Source: CADEEL01 sp050246475 (GTDB lineage: Bacteria > Pseudomonadota > Alphaproteobacteria > Caulobacterales > Aquidulcibacteraceae). Taken from it: 64,000 nucleotides of DNA. The stretch covers positions 186,001 to 250,000 of the forward strand of contig JBFWVZ010000001.1 in assembly GCA_050246475.1 (NCBI GenBank), read 5' to 3'. Positions 1-9,976 of this stretch are shown here, piece after piece (the stretch's first letter is position 1; each line of letters starts with the position of its first letter). The position numbers and the translations under genes are program-made. The notes beneath the pieces are model-generated. The model did not search any database, was not told where the DNA came from, and was given only the letters and a program-made list of their open reading frames with translations.

Positions 1-2141
1 CCCAAAGTGGCCAAGAGGTTCGTCGCAATCGAAGCGGAGTGAATGGCCGGCATGATCAACACGTTGGCGGGCTCGGTCAGGCGTGAGAACGGGAAGAGGC
101 CGCGCGCGCCGGGATTCAGCGCGACTTCGGGGCTCATCTCACCTTCGTATTCGAACTCGATGTCGTCGCGCCGGTCGAGAATCGAGACGGCGTCGCGCAG
201 CTTTTCGGCCCGCTCGAGCTTGGGGTTGCCGAACGTCGAGTGGGAGATAAAGGCGACACGCGGAACGATGCCGAAGGCGCGCACCACTGCGGCGGCGCGC
301 ACCGCGATCTGAGCAAGCTCGGGCGCGTCAGGGAATTCCGCGACATTCGTATCGGCGATGAAAATCGTGCGGCCCGGCGAAAGCACGATCGACATGCCCA
401 TCATGCGCGAGCCGCGCGCGGGATCGATCACGCGGCAAACATCCTCTAGGGCAGTGGCGAAATTCCGCGTCACGCCCGTCACCATGCCGTCGGCATGGCC
501 CAGCGCGACCATGCAGGCCGCGAAGATGTTACGGTCTTGATTGACCATGCGCTGAACATCGCGATGCAGGTAGCCGTGGCGCTGCAGCCGTTTGTAGAGA
601 TAATCCGTGTACGCCGGATTCTGATCGGAAATGCGCGCGTTGATGATGCGCAGGCGCGCGCCCTCCGGCACGCCGACGAGCGCCATGTTGCGCAAGATCT
701 GCTCTTCGCGGCCAACCAGGATGGCTTCGCCAAGATCGAGTTCTTGAAAGGCGGCCGCGGCGCGGATGACGGCGGGCTCCTCGCCCTCGGCGAAGACGAT
801 CTGCTTCTTGGCCTGGCGGACAAAATTCTGAACGCGCTGCAACAGCGCGGCGGTGGGATCGAGACGCTGAGCCAGGCCGTTTCTGTAGGCCTCCATATCC
901 GCGATCGGTTTCCTCGCTACGCCCGTGTCCATTGCGGCTTTCGCGACATAGGGCGGCACGTGGGAGATGAGACGCGGATCGAAGGGTGTGGGGATAATAT
1001 AGTCCGGGCCGAACTTGAGACGGCGGCCGTGATAGGCGGCGGCGACCTGATCGGGCACGTCCTCCTTCGCCAGCTCCGCAAGCGCTTTTGCGGCGGCGAT
1101 TTTCATCTCTTCGTTGATCGTCCGCGCACGGACATCGAGCGCGCCGCGGAAAATGTAGGGAAAGCCCAGGACATTGTTGATCTGATTGGGGTAGTCCGAG
1201 CGGCCGGTGGCGATGATCGCGTCCTTGCGGACTTCGAGCACATCCTCCGGCAAGATCTCCGGGTCCGGATTGGCCATCGGGAAGATGAGCGGCTTCTTGG
1301 CCATGGATTTGACCATGTCCTTGGTGACCGCGCCGGCGACCGAAAGGCCCATGAAGCAATCGGCGCTCTTCATCGCGTCGGCCAGGGTGCGGGCGTCGGT
1401 ATCGACGGCGAAGGCGGCCTTGAATTGATCCATGCCTTTTTCGCGGCCGCGATAGATCACACCCTCGCGGTCGCAGACGAGGACGTTCTCGTGGGCGACG
1501 CCCATCGTCTTGATCAATCCGGCCACGGACAATCCCGCGGCGCCCGCGCCGTTGACGACGACCTTGATGTCCTTGAGCTTGCGGCCCGTCAGCTCGCAGG
1601 CGTTGATGAGGCCCGCGGCGGCGATGATGGCGGTGCCGTGCTGGTCATCGTGGAAGACGGGCACATCGAGCTCATCGCGCAAGCGGCTCTCGATGATGAA
1701 GCATTCAGGGCCCTTGATGTCCTCCAAATTGATGCCGCCCCAGGTCTGGCCGATATTGCGGACGGTGGTGATGAATTCCTCGACGTCCTGCGTCGTCACC
1801 TCGATGTCGATGGAATCCACGTCGGCGAAGCGCTTGAAGAGGACGCTCTTGCCCTCCATCACCGGCTTGGAGGCCATCGCGCCCAGATTGCCCAAGCCCA
1901 GGATGGCGGTGCCGTTCGAGATGACGGCCACCATGTTGCCCTTGGAGGTGTAGTCGTAGGCGGCGTCGGCGTCGCGCGCGATGGCTTTGACCGGCACGGC
2001 GACGCCCGGAGAATAGGCGAGCGAGAGATCGCGCTGCGTCGCCATCGGCTTTGTCGGCGTGACGGACAGCTTCCCGGGTTGGGGTTCGCGGTGAAAGGCA
2101 AGCGCTTCTTCGTCCGTGAAGGCGCGTTTCTCTTCGTTCAT
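1..2141 (-). CDS. maeB: NADP-dependent malic enzyme with C-terminal phosphotransacetylase-like domain (partial)
   Basis: Decarboxylates malate to pyruvate with NADP, linking the TCA cycle to pyruvate and reducing power. Reading the minus strand from the ATG at 2141 gives 713 codons with no stop before the window edge, so the C-terminus is missing; the family is usually about 760 residues. The N-terminal malic domain and NADP-binding half show SLAYSPGVAVP, VFHDDQHGTA and VVNGAGAAGLS. After about residue 430 the protein changes to the phosphotransacetylase-like module (KKQIVFAEGEEP, LSPGRTIFIADTNV). That module is regulatory rather than catalytic in characterised large malic enzymes. It is transcribed divergently from mutS across 92 bases. 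No strong Shine-Dalgarno is visible before the start. Confidence 0.93.
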   Translation of the reverse strand, partial: MNEEKRAFTDEEALAFHREPQPGKLSVTPTKPMATQRDLSLAYSPGVAVPVKAIARDADAAYDYTSKGNMVAVISNGTAILGLGNLGAMASKPVMEGKSVLFKRFADVDSIDIEVTTQDVEEFITTVRNIGQTWGGINLEDIKGPECFIIESRLRDELDVPVFHDDQHGTAIIAAAGLINACELTGRKLKDIKVVVNGAGAAGLSVAGLIKTMGVAHENVLVCDREGVIYRGREKGMDQFKAAFAVDTDARTLADAMKSADCFMGLSVAGAVTKDMVKSMAKKPLIFPMANPDPEILPEDVLEVRKDAIIATGRSDYPNQINNVLGFPYIFRGALDVRARTINEEMKIAAAKALAELAKEDVPDQVAAAYHGRRLKFGPDYIIPTPFDPRLISHVPPYVAKAAMDTGVARKPIADMEAYRNGLAQRLDPTAALLQRVQNFVRQAKKQIVFAEGEEPAVIRAAAAFQELDLGEAILVGREEQILRNMALVGVPEGARLRIINARISDQNPAYTDYLYKRLQRHGYLHRDVQRMVNQDRNIFAACMVALGHADGMVTGVTRNFATALEDVCRVIDPARGSRMMGMSIVLSPGRTIFIADTNVAEFPDAPELAQIAVRAAAVVRAFGIVPRVAFISHSTFGNPKLERAEKLRDAVSILDRRDDIEFEYEGEMSPEVALNPGARGLFPFSRLTEPANVLIMPAIHSASIATNLLATL

Positions 2142-2233
2142 TGGAAGGCGGCTCGGCTCAAATCTGAGCGGCGCACCCTAGCCGCGCGCGCCATCGCGTC
2201 AATGCGCGCTGGCGCGTGCTATAGAGTAGGCCC

Positions 2234-4915
2234 ATGCCCGATTCCTCAACAGGCGCGCAGAACGCGCCCGCGAAGAGCGCATCGCCCTTTCTCGCGCAGT
2301 ATCTAGCGGCGAAGGAGGCGCATCCCGACGCGCTGCTCTTCTTCCGCATGGGGGATTTCTACGAACTCTTTTTCGAGGATGCCGTGCAGGCGGCGGGCGC
2401 GCTTGGCATCGCGCTGACGCGGCGGGGACAACACCAGGGCGAAGACATTCCGATGGCGGGCGTGCCGTGGCGCCAGGCGGACGCCTATTTGCTGAAGCTC
2501 ATCCGCGCCGGCTTCCGCGTCGCGGTGTGCGAGCAGATGGAGGACCCCGCCGAGGCGAAGAAGCGCGGGTCGAAGTCGATCGTGCGGCGCGAAGTGGTTC
2601 GCGTGGTTACGCCCGGCACGCTCACGGAAGAAGGGCTCTTGGACGCGCGCGCAGCCAACCGGCTTGCGGCGCTTTCGTTCAACGGCGAGATGTGTGCGAT
2701 TGCGTGGGCGGATATCTCCACCGGCGATCTCGAGGCGCGATCGCTGGCGGCTTCATCGCTTGCGGACGAATTGGCGGCGCTTTCACCGGCGGAATTGTTG
2801 GCGACGGAAGCGGATGGCGCACGGATGCGGTCGCTTGGGGCGGAAGCGGCCTCGGTCACGACACGGCCGGCCATCAAGGCTGATGCGCGTGCTGGGGAGC
2901 GGCGCTTGAAGGCGCTCTTCGAGGTCGCGACGCTCGATGCGTTCGGAGACTTCAGCGGCGCGGAGCTTTCCGCGCTTGGGCTGCTCATCGATTATGTTGA
3001 GTTGACGCAGGCGGGCGCCGCGCCGCGCTTGGCGCCGCCGCGGCGCGCCGGCGCGCAGGCGTTTCTAGCGATCGATCCGGCCAGCCGCGCGGCGCTCGAA
3101 ATTGAGCAAAGCTTGCGCGGCTCACGCGAGGGTTCGCTGCTTGGCGCCATCGACAGGACGCTGACGGCGCCGGGCGCGCGGCTTCTCGCATCGCGCATCG
3201 CGCGGCCACTCACAGAGAAGGCTTCCATCGTCGAGCGCCTGGACGCGGTCGACTATTTCGCCACACAGCGCGAGCGGCGCCAGGCGGTGCGCAAGGAATT
3301 GCGCGAAGCCGGCGATCTGGCGCGGAGCCTCACACGGCTCTCGCTTGGGCGCGGGGGCCCACGCGATCTCGCCGCGCTGCGGGACGGTTTGCTGGCGGGA
3401 GACCGCGCCTGCGCGCGCGCCAGCGGCGTGCATGAAGAAGCGCCGGCGGAAATCGAAGCGGCGTGCCGCGCGCTTTCGCCGGCGGTCGAGACCGATCTCG
3501 CGCATCTGGCGCGCGATTTGAAGCACGCGCTGGCGGGCGAGCTTCCTTATGTGACGCGGGACGGCGGGTTCATCGCGAAGGGCTTCGACCCGACGCTGGA
3601 TGAATTGCGCACGCTGCGCGACGACAGCCGTACGCTCATCGCGGCGATGCAGAACGACTACGCGCAGCTTGCCGACATCGCCTCGCTCAAGCTCAAGCAC
3701 AATTCGATCCTCGGCTATCATATCGAGGTGACCGCGAAACAGGCCGAGGCGCTGATGCGGGCGCCGCTCAATGCGCGGTTCATTCACCGGCAGACCAACG
3801 CCAATTCGGTGCGTTTCACGACAAATGAACTGATTGAACTCGACGGCAAGATCACGCGGGCGGGGGAGGCGGCTCTGGCGCGCGAGATCGCGCTTTTCGC
3901 GGCGTTCGCGGAGCGGGCGGCGGCGCTCGCAGCGAAGATCCGCGCGGCATCGGATGCGTTGGCGGTGCTCGACGTCGCCTGCGCGCTGGCCGAATGGGCC
4001 GAAGACGTCGGTGCGACGCGGCCAGAAATCGACGCGACGCGCGCGCTCATCGCGGAGGGCGCGCGTCATCCGGTCGTGGAGGCCGCGCTCAAACGCGAAG
4101 GCAAAGGCTTCACGGCGAACGATGCGAGACTCGATGGCGAGGGGAAGGCGGGCGCGCGGCTTCTGCTCGTCACCGGGCCGAACATGGCGGGGAAGAGCAC
4201 GTATCTTCGCCAGATCGCGCTGCTTGCCGTGCTGGCGCAGGCGGGGAGTTTTGTTCCTGCGCGGCGCTTGCGGCTTGGGCTGGTCGATCGGCTCTTTGCG
4301 CGCGTGGGCGCGAGCGACGATCTCGCGCGCGGGCGCTCAACGTTCATGACCGAGATGGTGGAGACAGCGGCCATCCTTCACCAAGCCGGGCCACGATCGC
4401 TTGTTGTGCTGGATGAGATCGGGCGCGGCACCGCGACGTTCGATGGGCTCGCGATTGCGTGGGCCGTGAGCGAGCATTTGCATGACATCAACGAAGCGCG
4501 CGCGGTGTTCGCGACGCACTATCACGAACTCACCGTGCTGCCGGAGCGGCTCGGCGCCTGCGCGAACGCGCACCTCAAGGCGAAGGAGTGGAAGGGCGAC
4601 CTCGTCTTCTTGCACGAAGTTGCGCCGGGCGCGGCGGATCGTTCGTACGGCATCCAGGTCGCGAAACTCGCGGGGGCGCCAAAGAGCGTCGTGGAACGCG
4701 CGCGTGCGGTTCTGTCGCGGCTCGATTCCGGCAAGAGCGGACGAAACGCGGAGCTTGCCGAGGCGCTGCCGCTCTTTGAAAGCATTCCCGAAGAGATCGA
4801 ACCGTCAAAGATAGAAGAAGAGCTCGCCGTGCTGGACGTGGATGGCTTGAGTCCGCGCGCTGCGCAGGAAGCGCTCTACCGGCTCAAAGAGATGCTCAAG
4901 TCCAGGAAGGAATGA
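2234..4915 (+). CDS. mutS: DNA mismatch repair protein MutS
   Basis: Recognises mismatches and small loops and starts methyl-independent or MutL-dependent repair. The protein has 893 residues, close to the usual alphaproteobacterial length. The mismatch-wedge Phe-x-Glu motif is visible near the N-terminus (GDFYELFFEDA), followed by connector, lever and clamp regions. The ATPase has a Walker A at about residues 648-656 (GPNMAGKST) and a DEIGRGTATFDGLA block. The chosen ATG lies only eight bases after a TATAGA hexamer (2220-2225) that could be a -10 element, which would make the leader very short. No matching -35 is obvious. The gene ends convergent to a small membrane-protein gene, with a hairpin between them. 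Confidence 0.97.
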   Translation: MPDSSTGAQNAPAKSASPFLAQYLAAKEAHPDALLFFRMGDFYELFFEDAVQAAGALGIALTRRGQHQGEDIPMAGVPWRQADAYLLKLIRAGFRVAVCEQMEDPAEAKKRGSKSIVRREVVRVVTPGTLTEEGLLDARAANRLAALSFNGEMCAIAWADISTGDLEARSLAASSLADELAALSPAELLATEADGARMRSLGAEAASVTTRPAIKADARAGERRLKALFEVATLDAFGDFSGAELSALGLLIDYVELTQAGAAPRLAPPRRAGAQAFLAIDPASRAALEIEQSLRGSREGSLLGAIDRTLTAPGARLLASRIARPLTEKASIVERLDAVDYFATQRERRQAVRKELREAGDLARSLTRLSLGRGGPRDLAALRDGLLAGDRACARASGVHEEAPAEIEAACRALSPAVETDLAHLARDLKHALAGELPYVTRDGGFIAKGFDPTLDELRTLRDDSRTLIAAMQNDYAQLADIASLKLKHNSILGYHIEVTAKQAEALMRAPLNARFIHRQTNANSVRFTTNELIELDGKITRAGEAALAREIALFAAFAERAAALAAKIRAASDALAVLDVACALAEWAEDVGATRPEIDATRALIAEGARHPVVEAALKREGKGFTANDARLDGEGKAGARLLLVTGPNMAGKSTYLRQIALLAVLAQAGSFVPARRLRLGLVDRLFARVGASDDLARGRSTFMTEMVETAAILHQAGPRSLVVLDEIGRGTATFDGLAIAWAVSEHLHDINEARAVFATHYHELTVLPERLGACANAHLKAKEWKGDLVFLHEVAPGAADRSYGIQVAKLAGAPKSVVERARAVLSRLDSGKSGRNAELAEALPLFESIPEEIEPSKIEEELAVLDVDGLSPRAAQEALYRLKEMLKSRKE

Positions 4916-4926
4916 CGCAACAGAAA

Positions 4927-4946
4927 AGCGCCCCGCGGCGGGCGCT
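4927..4946 (-). terminator. Hairpin terminator for the small membrane-protein gene
   Basis: A perfect 7-bp stem (AGCGCCC with GGGCGCT) encloses a 6-base loop. On the minus strand it is followed directly by TTTT, so it reads as an intrinsic terminator for the leftward gene ending at 4972. On the plus strand no T run follows, so it would serve mutS poorly. Confidence 0.6.
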
Positions 4947-4971
4947 CTGGTTTGGGACGTTCGTTCGAGGA

Positions 4972-5337
4972 TTAGCGGCGCGGCAGCGGTTGCTGGCCTT
5001 GCTGCGGGAGATTTTCTTGCGGGAGCCCCGAAGCCTCCTCGATCTGGTGGCGGGCGTCCTGGATGGCTGCGCCGCGGGCCAGCGCGTCCTGCGCCAAAGG
5101 AAGCGTCGCCACCGAGGCGACATACATGACGTAACCGCCGATGCAGATTCCAGCGACCAGGCCGGCGATGCCCCACTTGGTCGCGGCGAACCAATAGGCC
5201 GAAGCCCGTTCGCGCTGGATCTGCGAGCGAAGAATGCGCTCCTCTAGGAGCATACCCTGCCGGTCTCCGGCGTCCACGGGCCGGATGCGCACACCGTCAT
5301 CGACGGTGGCGAGGCGGGTGTTGCGCGCTTGCGCCAT
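4972..5337 (-). CDS. Small single-pass membrane protein of unknown function
   Basis: A 121-residue protein I do not recognise. It has a charged N-terminal half with a likely amphipathic helix (LLEERILRSQIQRERAS), one clear hydrophobic segment at about residues 52-75 (GIAGLVAGICIGGYVMYVA), and a Gln/Pro-rich tail. I chose the ATG at 5337 because GGAG sits at a proper distance upstream; an in-frame ATG at 5352 has weaker support. It is convergent with mutS and ends before a hairpin with a T run on its own strand, which supports it as a real transcription unit. The topology, a soluble N-terminal part then one membrane helix, is inferred only. Confidence 0.6.
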   Translation of the reverse strand: MAQARNTRLATVDDGVRIRPVDAGDRQGMLLEERILRSQIQRERASAYWFAATKWGIAGLVAGICIGGYVMYVASVATLPLAQDALARGAAIQDARHQIEEASGLPQENLPQQGQQPLPRR

Positions 5338-5510
5338 CGAGCTGCACTCCATGCCGCCGGCGCCGGCGCGGACCAGCCCGCGCCAAAAGTCCCGGCCCCG
5401 TCACACAGCGGTCAATTCGGGCGAGTTTGCGTCCAAACCCATTGACGCTCACTTCATGACTGAAGCGTAAGCATCGTTCATTCGCCGCGTGACTGTGCCA
5501 AAGTAAGCGT

Positions 5511-8336
5511 ATGGCTGACCGGATCAAGCCCGCCCGCATCGAGGATGTGGTGGATGGCGCGCGTTTGCGCACGCTGCTCTCGGCGGCGGCGCTCGATCAT
5601 ATCGGAGATCAAACGGCCCTGACGCGGCGTGCGCGCGAGTTGATCCACGGCGCGCTCTTCCGCGGCCGCTCGATCGCCAAGGAGCGGCTCGAAGAAGGCG
5701 ACAACGGATTTGCGGTGGCGCGGCTGCTGGCAAAGGTGGCGAATGTCGCGATCGCGGCGCTCTACGACTTCACGACCGTGCACATCTTTCGCTCGCGCAA
5801 CCCGACGGCGGGGGAGCGCTTCGCGGTCGTGGCGGTCGGGGGCTATGGGCGCGGCGAGCTTGGGCCGTCGAGCGACATCGATCTTCTGTTCCTGCGCGCC
5901 TATAAGCAGACGCCGTGGGCCGAGAGCGTCACCGAGTACATGCTCTACATGTTGTGGGACATGGGCCTCAAAGTGGGACACTCGTCACGCACGATCGAGG
6001 AATGCCTGAAGCTCGCGCGCGGCGATCACACGATCGAAACGGCGCTTCTGGAAATGCGGTTCGTCGCGGGCGATCAGAGCCTCTTCGATGAATTGCGGGT
6101 GCGCTTCCGAAGGGACGTCGTCGAGCCTGGGCACGCTCAATTCATCGCCGCCAAACTCAAAGAACGCGACGAGCGGCATCTGCGCGCCGGCGCTTCGCGC
6201 TACATGGTCGAGCCCAATGTCAAGGAGGGCAAAGGGGGCTTGCGGGATCTGCACACGCTCTTCTGGCTGGCGCGGCATGTCTATGGCCATGAACGCGGCG
6301 TCGAGTATGTGCGCAACGGGGTGTTCAGTTTCGAAGAGGGACGGCGTTTCCGGCGTGCGCTCGAATTCTTCTGGACGGTGCGGTGTCATCTTCACTTCGT
6401 GACCGGGCGTGCGGAGGAGCGGCTCACCTTCGACCTTCAGCCCGAGATCGCCGCGCGGATGGGCTATGAGGGGCGCTCCGGCCAACAGGGCGTCGAGCGC
6501 TTCATGAAGCGCTATTTCCTGATGGCGCGCGATGTCGGCGCTCTCACGCGCACGCTCTGCGCAAAGCTTGAAACAGATCACGCCAAGATGAGCCCCAAGG
6601 GATTGTCGCGGCTCTTGCCGCAAAGCTGGTGGCCGCAGGCGACGCTCGATGCGCCAGGCTTCAAGATCGAGGGCGGGCGCCTCGATGTCGTTTCGCTCGA
6701 AACGCTGGACGATCCGGTCAATCTCATCCGCATTTTCGAGATCGCCGATCAGCGCGATCTCGACATTCAGCCGTCGCTCTTTGGCGATGTGCAGAAGCGA
6801 CTGCGCAAGATCACCCCCGCGGTTCGCCGCGATCCCGCAGCGGTCTCTTCGTTTCTCAGTGTCGCGGCGTCGAAGCGCAATCCGGCGGCAGCGCTCAGGC
6901 TGATGAACGAAGCGGGCGTGTTGGGGCGGTTCGCGCCGGAATTCGGGCGCATCGTGGCGCAGATGCAGTTCAACATGTACCACCACTTCACGGTGGACGA
7001 GCACACGTTGCGCGCCATCGAGATCATTTCTGAAATCGAAAAGGGCCGCTTCCAGGAAGACCACCCGCTCGCGACGGAAATTTTCCCAAAGATCGTCAAC
7101 CGGCGCGCGCTCTACCTGGCGATGCTCTTTCACGATACCGGCAAGGGCATCGGCGATCAGCAGGAGATGGGAGAGAAGGCCGCGCACGCGGCCGGCAAGC
7201 GCATGGGTCTGCCCGAGGAGGAGGTCGAGCTCATCGGCTGGCTCATCCGGCACCATCTGGAGATGAGCGATTTCGCCCAGAAGCGTGACATCGGCGATCC
7301 GCGCACGATCATGCAATTCGCGCAATTGGTGGGAACCGTGGAGCGTTTGCGATTGCTCCTTGTGCTGACGGTCGCGGATATTCGAGCCGTGGGCCCCGGC
7401 GTGTGGAACGGCTGGAAGGGCCAATTGCTGCGCGATCTTTACGGACTCACCGAAGCCGCGCTGCAAGGCGGGCGTACCGACGAAGAGGCCGTGCGCGAGC
7501 GGCTGGCTGTGCAGGCGGGCGAAGCGAAAGCGCGGCTGGCCGAGGCGATCGGGGCGACGACGGAAGCGCGCATGCGCGGCTTCTTGGCGTCGCTCGAAGA
7601 TTCCTACTGGCTCTCGTTCGATTCCGAAGCGCTCGTCTGGCACGCACAAGAGATCGACGCCGCGCTCGAACAGCACAAGACGATCCACGCCGCGGCGCGG
7701 CCGCGCGCCAAGCGCGGCGCGACGGAGATTCTCGTATTCGCGCCGGACCGCACCGGACTTTTTGCTTCGCTTGCGGCAGCGTTCGCCGCGTGCGGCGCCG
7801 ACATCGCGGATGCGCGCGTGAACACGACGCGCGACGGCAAGGCGTTCGACGTTTTTTCAGTGCAAACCGTGGAGGGACATCCGTTCGGGCTCGACGATCC
7901 GGCGGCGCTGGGCGCGTTGCTGCAGAGGCTGACGCGCGCGGCGAGTGAGAACGCGGCGATTCCCGAGGCGCCCAAGCCTTCGCGGCGCGCGGCGGCGTTC
8001 GCGATCGAACCCTGGGTGCGCGCGGACAATGCGATGACGCCGGGGGCCACCGTGCTTGAAGTTTCAGGGCGGGACCGGCCGGGGCTGCTGGCGGCGCTCG
8101 CGGGCGTCATTGCCGAGGCCGGAATTTCGATCGATTCCGCACACATCGATTCTTACGGCGAGCGGGTGGCGGACGCGTTCTATGTGCGGGCGCCAGGCGG
8201 CGGGCAGCTTTCGACGGCCAAGGTTGAACCGTTGCGCGCCAAGCTGCTTGAAGCGTTGCGCGCCGGAGAGCCGGCGGCGCCATCCGATCCGGCGCGGCGC
8301 GCGCTGGCGGTGGCGCAATCCTCCGATGCGCGCTAA
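5511..8336 (+). CDS. glnD: Bifunctional PII uridylyltransferase/uridylyl-removing enzyme GlnD
   Basis: Senses glutamine and adds or removes UMP on PII proteins, controlling nitrogen assimilation. The 941 residues follow the family order. The nucleotidyltransferase core with GRGELGPSSDIDLL lies near residues 110-125. An HD hydrolase domain with FHDTGKG is near residue 540, with a downstream HHLEMSDFAQ segment. Two C-terminal ACT domains follow (around VFAPDRTGLFASLAA at 740-760 and SGRDRPGLLAALAG at 845-865). Upstream, a small inverted repeat CTTCA-TGAC-TGAAG lies at 5452-5465, of unknown meaning. murJ follows after 12 bases, the usual alphaproteobacterial neighbour, so the two are probably cotranscribed. 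Confidence 0.96.
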   Translation: MADRIKPARIEDVVDGARLRTLLSAAALDHIGDQTALTRRARELIHGALFRGRSIAKERLEEGDNGFAVARLLAKVANVAIAALYDFTTVHIFRSRNPTAGERFAVVAVGGYGRGELGPSSDIDLLFLRAYKQTPWAESVTEYMLYMLWDMGLKVGHSSRTIEECLKLARGDHTIETALLEMRFVAGDQSLFDELRVRFRRDVVEPGHAQFIAAKLKERDERHLRAGASRYMVEPNVKEGKGGLRDLHTLFWLARHVYGHERGVEYVRNGVFSFEEGRRFRRALEFFWTVRCHLHFVTGRAEERLTFDLQPEIAARMGYEGRSGQQGVERFMKRYFLMARDVGALTRTLCAKLETDHAKMSPKGLSRLLPQSWWPQATLDAPGFKIEGGRLDVVSLETLDDPVNLIRIFEIADQRDLDIQPSLFGDVQKRLRKITPAVRRDPAAVSSFLSVAASKRNPAAALRLMNEAGVLGRFAPEFGRIVAQMQFNMYHHFTVDEHTLRAIEIISEIEKGRFQEDHPLATEIFPKIVNRRALYLAMLFHDTGKGIGDQQEMGEKAAHAAGKRMGLPEEEVELIGWLIRHHLEMSDFAQKRDIGDPRTIMQFAQLVGTVERLRLLLVLTVADIRAVGPGVWNGWKGQLLRDLYGLTEAALQGGRTDEEAVRERLAVQAGEAKARLAEAIGATTEARMRGFLASLEDSYWLSFDSEALVWHAQEIDAALEQHKTIHAAARPRAKRGATEILVFAPDRTGLFASLAAAFAACGADIADARVNTTRDGKAFDVFSVQTVEGHPFGLDDPAALGALLQRLTRAASENAAIPEAPKPSRRAAAFAIEPWVRADNAMTPGATVLEVSGRDRPGLLAALAGVIAEAGISIDSAHIDSYGERVADAFYVRAPGGGQLSTAKVEPLRAKLLEALRAGEPAAPSDPARRALAVAQSSDAR

Positions 8337-8348
8337 AGCGCGCCGCTC

Positions 8349-9959
8349 ATGAGTCTCGCGCGCAACACAGCTGTCATCGGCGGCTTGACGCTTATCTCCC
8401 GCGTGCTGGGCTTCGCGCGCGATCTCGTGCTGGCGGCGGCGCTCGGGGCCGGGCCGATCGCGGACGCGTTTTTCGCGGCGCTCAGATTTCCCAATCTCTT
8501 CCGGCGGCTCTTCGCGGAAGGCGCGTTCAGCCAAGCGTTCGTGCCCGTCTACGCCAAGACGCTTGCATCCGACGGCGCGGAAGCGGCCGACCGCATGGCG
8601 CGCGAGGCGCTCTCCATCTTGCTCGTCGTCACGACCGCGCTTTCAGCGCTCGCAATCGTCTTCATGCCGTGGATCAACCGCGTGCTCTTCGCCGGCTATG
8701 TGGACGACCCGCAAACCTTTGGACTGGCGACACTGCTCACGCAGCTGACGATGCCCTATCTGGTGGCGATGAGCGTTGCGACGCTCTTCTCGGGCGTGCT
8801 GAACGCGCGCGGACGTTTCTTCGTCGCGGCGGCGGCGCCCATTCTACTCAATCTCTCGCTGCTCGTCGGCGTCTGGCCCTTCCGCGACAATCCAGAACAA
8901 GCCGCGATCTCAGCGGCGATCGCGGTTTCCGTTTCCGGCCTGCTGCAAGCCATTTGGGTGTGGCTCGGCGCGAAACGCGCGGGCGCCCAAGCCGCGCCGA
9001 CGGCGCCCCGCATCACGCCGAACGTCAAGCGCATCGTCGCGCTCGCCGTTCCAGGCGCGATCGCGGGTGGGGCGCTGCAGATCAACGTGATGGTGAGCCA
9101 GGCGCTCGCTTCGTTCGAGGCCGGCGCGATCACCTATCTCAACGTGGCGGACCGGCTCTATCAATTGCCGCTCGGGTTGATCGGCATCGCGGTCGGCGTG
9201 GCGATGCTGCCCCGGCTTTCGCGGCTGGTGCAGGAGAACGACACGGTCGGCGCCAAGGGCGCGCTCGATGAAGCAGTCGCGCTGGCGATGGCGTTCACGC
9301 TGCCGGCGGCGGCGGCGATCCTCGCGATCCCGGCATTCTTGATCGACGGGCTCTTTGCACGCGGCGCCTTCACCAGCGAAGATGCGCGCAATGTCGGCCT
9401 CGCGCTCTTCCACTATGGTTGGGGCGTGCCGGCGTTCGTGCTCGCAAAAGTCTATGCGCCGGCTTTCTTCGCGCGCGAGGATACGCAGGCGCCCATGCGC
9501 TACGCGATCATCTCGATGGCGCTCAATGTGGCGATCGGCGCGGGGCTCTTCTTCGGGTTTCGTGCGCTCGGCGCGCCCGGATTTCCAGGGCTCGCCATCG
9601 GCACGAGCGCGGCGGCGTGGGTGAATGTGCTGCTGATGATCCGCACGCTGACGAAACGGGACGCATACGGCCCGACGGCGGGCGCGTACGGCCGGCTCTT
9701 GCGCGCGGGAGCGGCGACAACTGTTCTCTTCGGGGCGCTCTTTGTAGCGGGCCAACAGCGGGACGCGCTTGAGGCGGTGGTCGGCTCGAAGGAGGCTGCG
9801 GTGGCGCTCGCCATCTTTGGCGGCGGCACGCTCTATTTCCTCTGCGCGTTTCTTTTCCGGGCGGTGACGTTCTCGGAGCTTCGCGCCGCGTTCCGGCGCG
9901 AGCGGGGCGGGAGCGATTCCGGCGCGGGTAGCGCGGCCTTGCCCGGCGGGCCCGACTGA
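8349..9959 (+). CDS. murJ: Lipid II flippase MurJ (MviN family)
   Basis: Moves lipid-linked peptidoglycan precursor across the inner membrane. The 536-residue protein is almost entirely hydrophobic helices, consistent with the 14 segments of the MOP-superfamily fold. The N-terminal signature is clear (SRVLGFARDLVLAAALG, then FPNLFRRLFAEGAFSQAFVP). The start ATG lies 12 bases after the glnD stop. trpS follows 17 bases after the MurJ stop, so glnD-murJ-trpS looks like one operon. The C-terminal tail is Gly/Ser-rich and poorly conserved in appearance. Confidence 0.95.
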   Translation: MSLARNTAVIGGLTLISRVLGFARDLVLAAALGAGPIADAFFAALRFPNLFRRLFAEGAFSQAFVPVYAKTLASDGAEAADRMAREALSILLVVTTALSALAIVFMPWINRVLFAGYVDDPQTFGLATLLTQLTMPYLVAMSVATLFSGVLNARGRFFVAAAAPILLNLSLLVGVWPFRDNPEQAAISAAIAVSVSGLLQAIWVWLGAKRAGAQAAPTAPRITPNVKRIVALAVPGAIAGGALQINVMVSQALASFEAGAITYLNVADRLYQLPLGLIGIAVGVAMLPRLSRLVQENDTVGAKGALDEAVALAMAFTLPAAAAILAIPAFLIDGLFARGAFTSEDARNVGLALFHYGWGVPAFVLAKVYAPAFFAREDTQAPMRYAIISMALNVAIGAGLFFGFRALGAPGFPGLAIGTSAAAWVNVLLMIRTLTKRDAYGPTAGAYGRLLRAGAATTVLFGALFVAGQQRDALEAVVGSKEAAVALAIFGGGTLYFLCAFLFRAVTFSELRAAFRRERGGSDSGAGSAALPGGPD

Positions 9960-9976
9960 CTTAGACGCGCCCTCCG

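Noticed and set aside
495..2306. Long open frame of 603 codons on the plus strand opposite maeB
   Set aside because: Composition is Arg/Asp/Gly/His-rich with no domain. It mirrors the codon bias of the real malic enzyme on the other strand.
5985..7688. Open frame of 567 codons on the minus strand opposite glnD
   Set aside because: Sequence is a GC-driven antisense shadow with no recognisable motif, while GlnD is certain.
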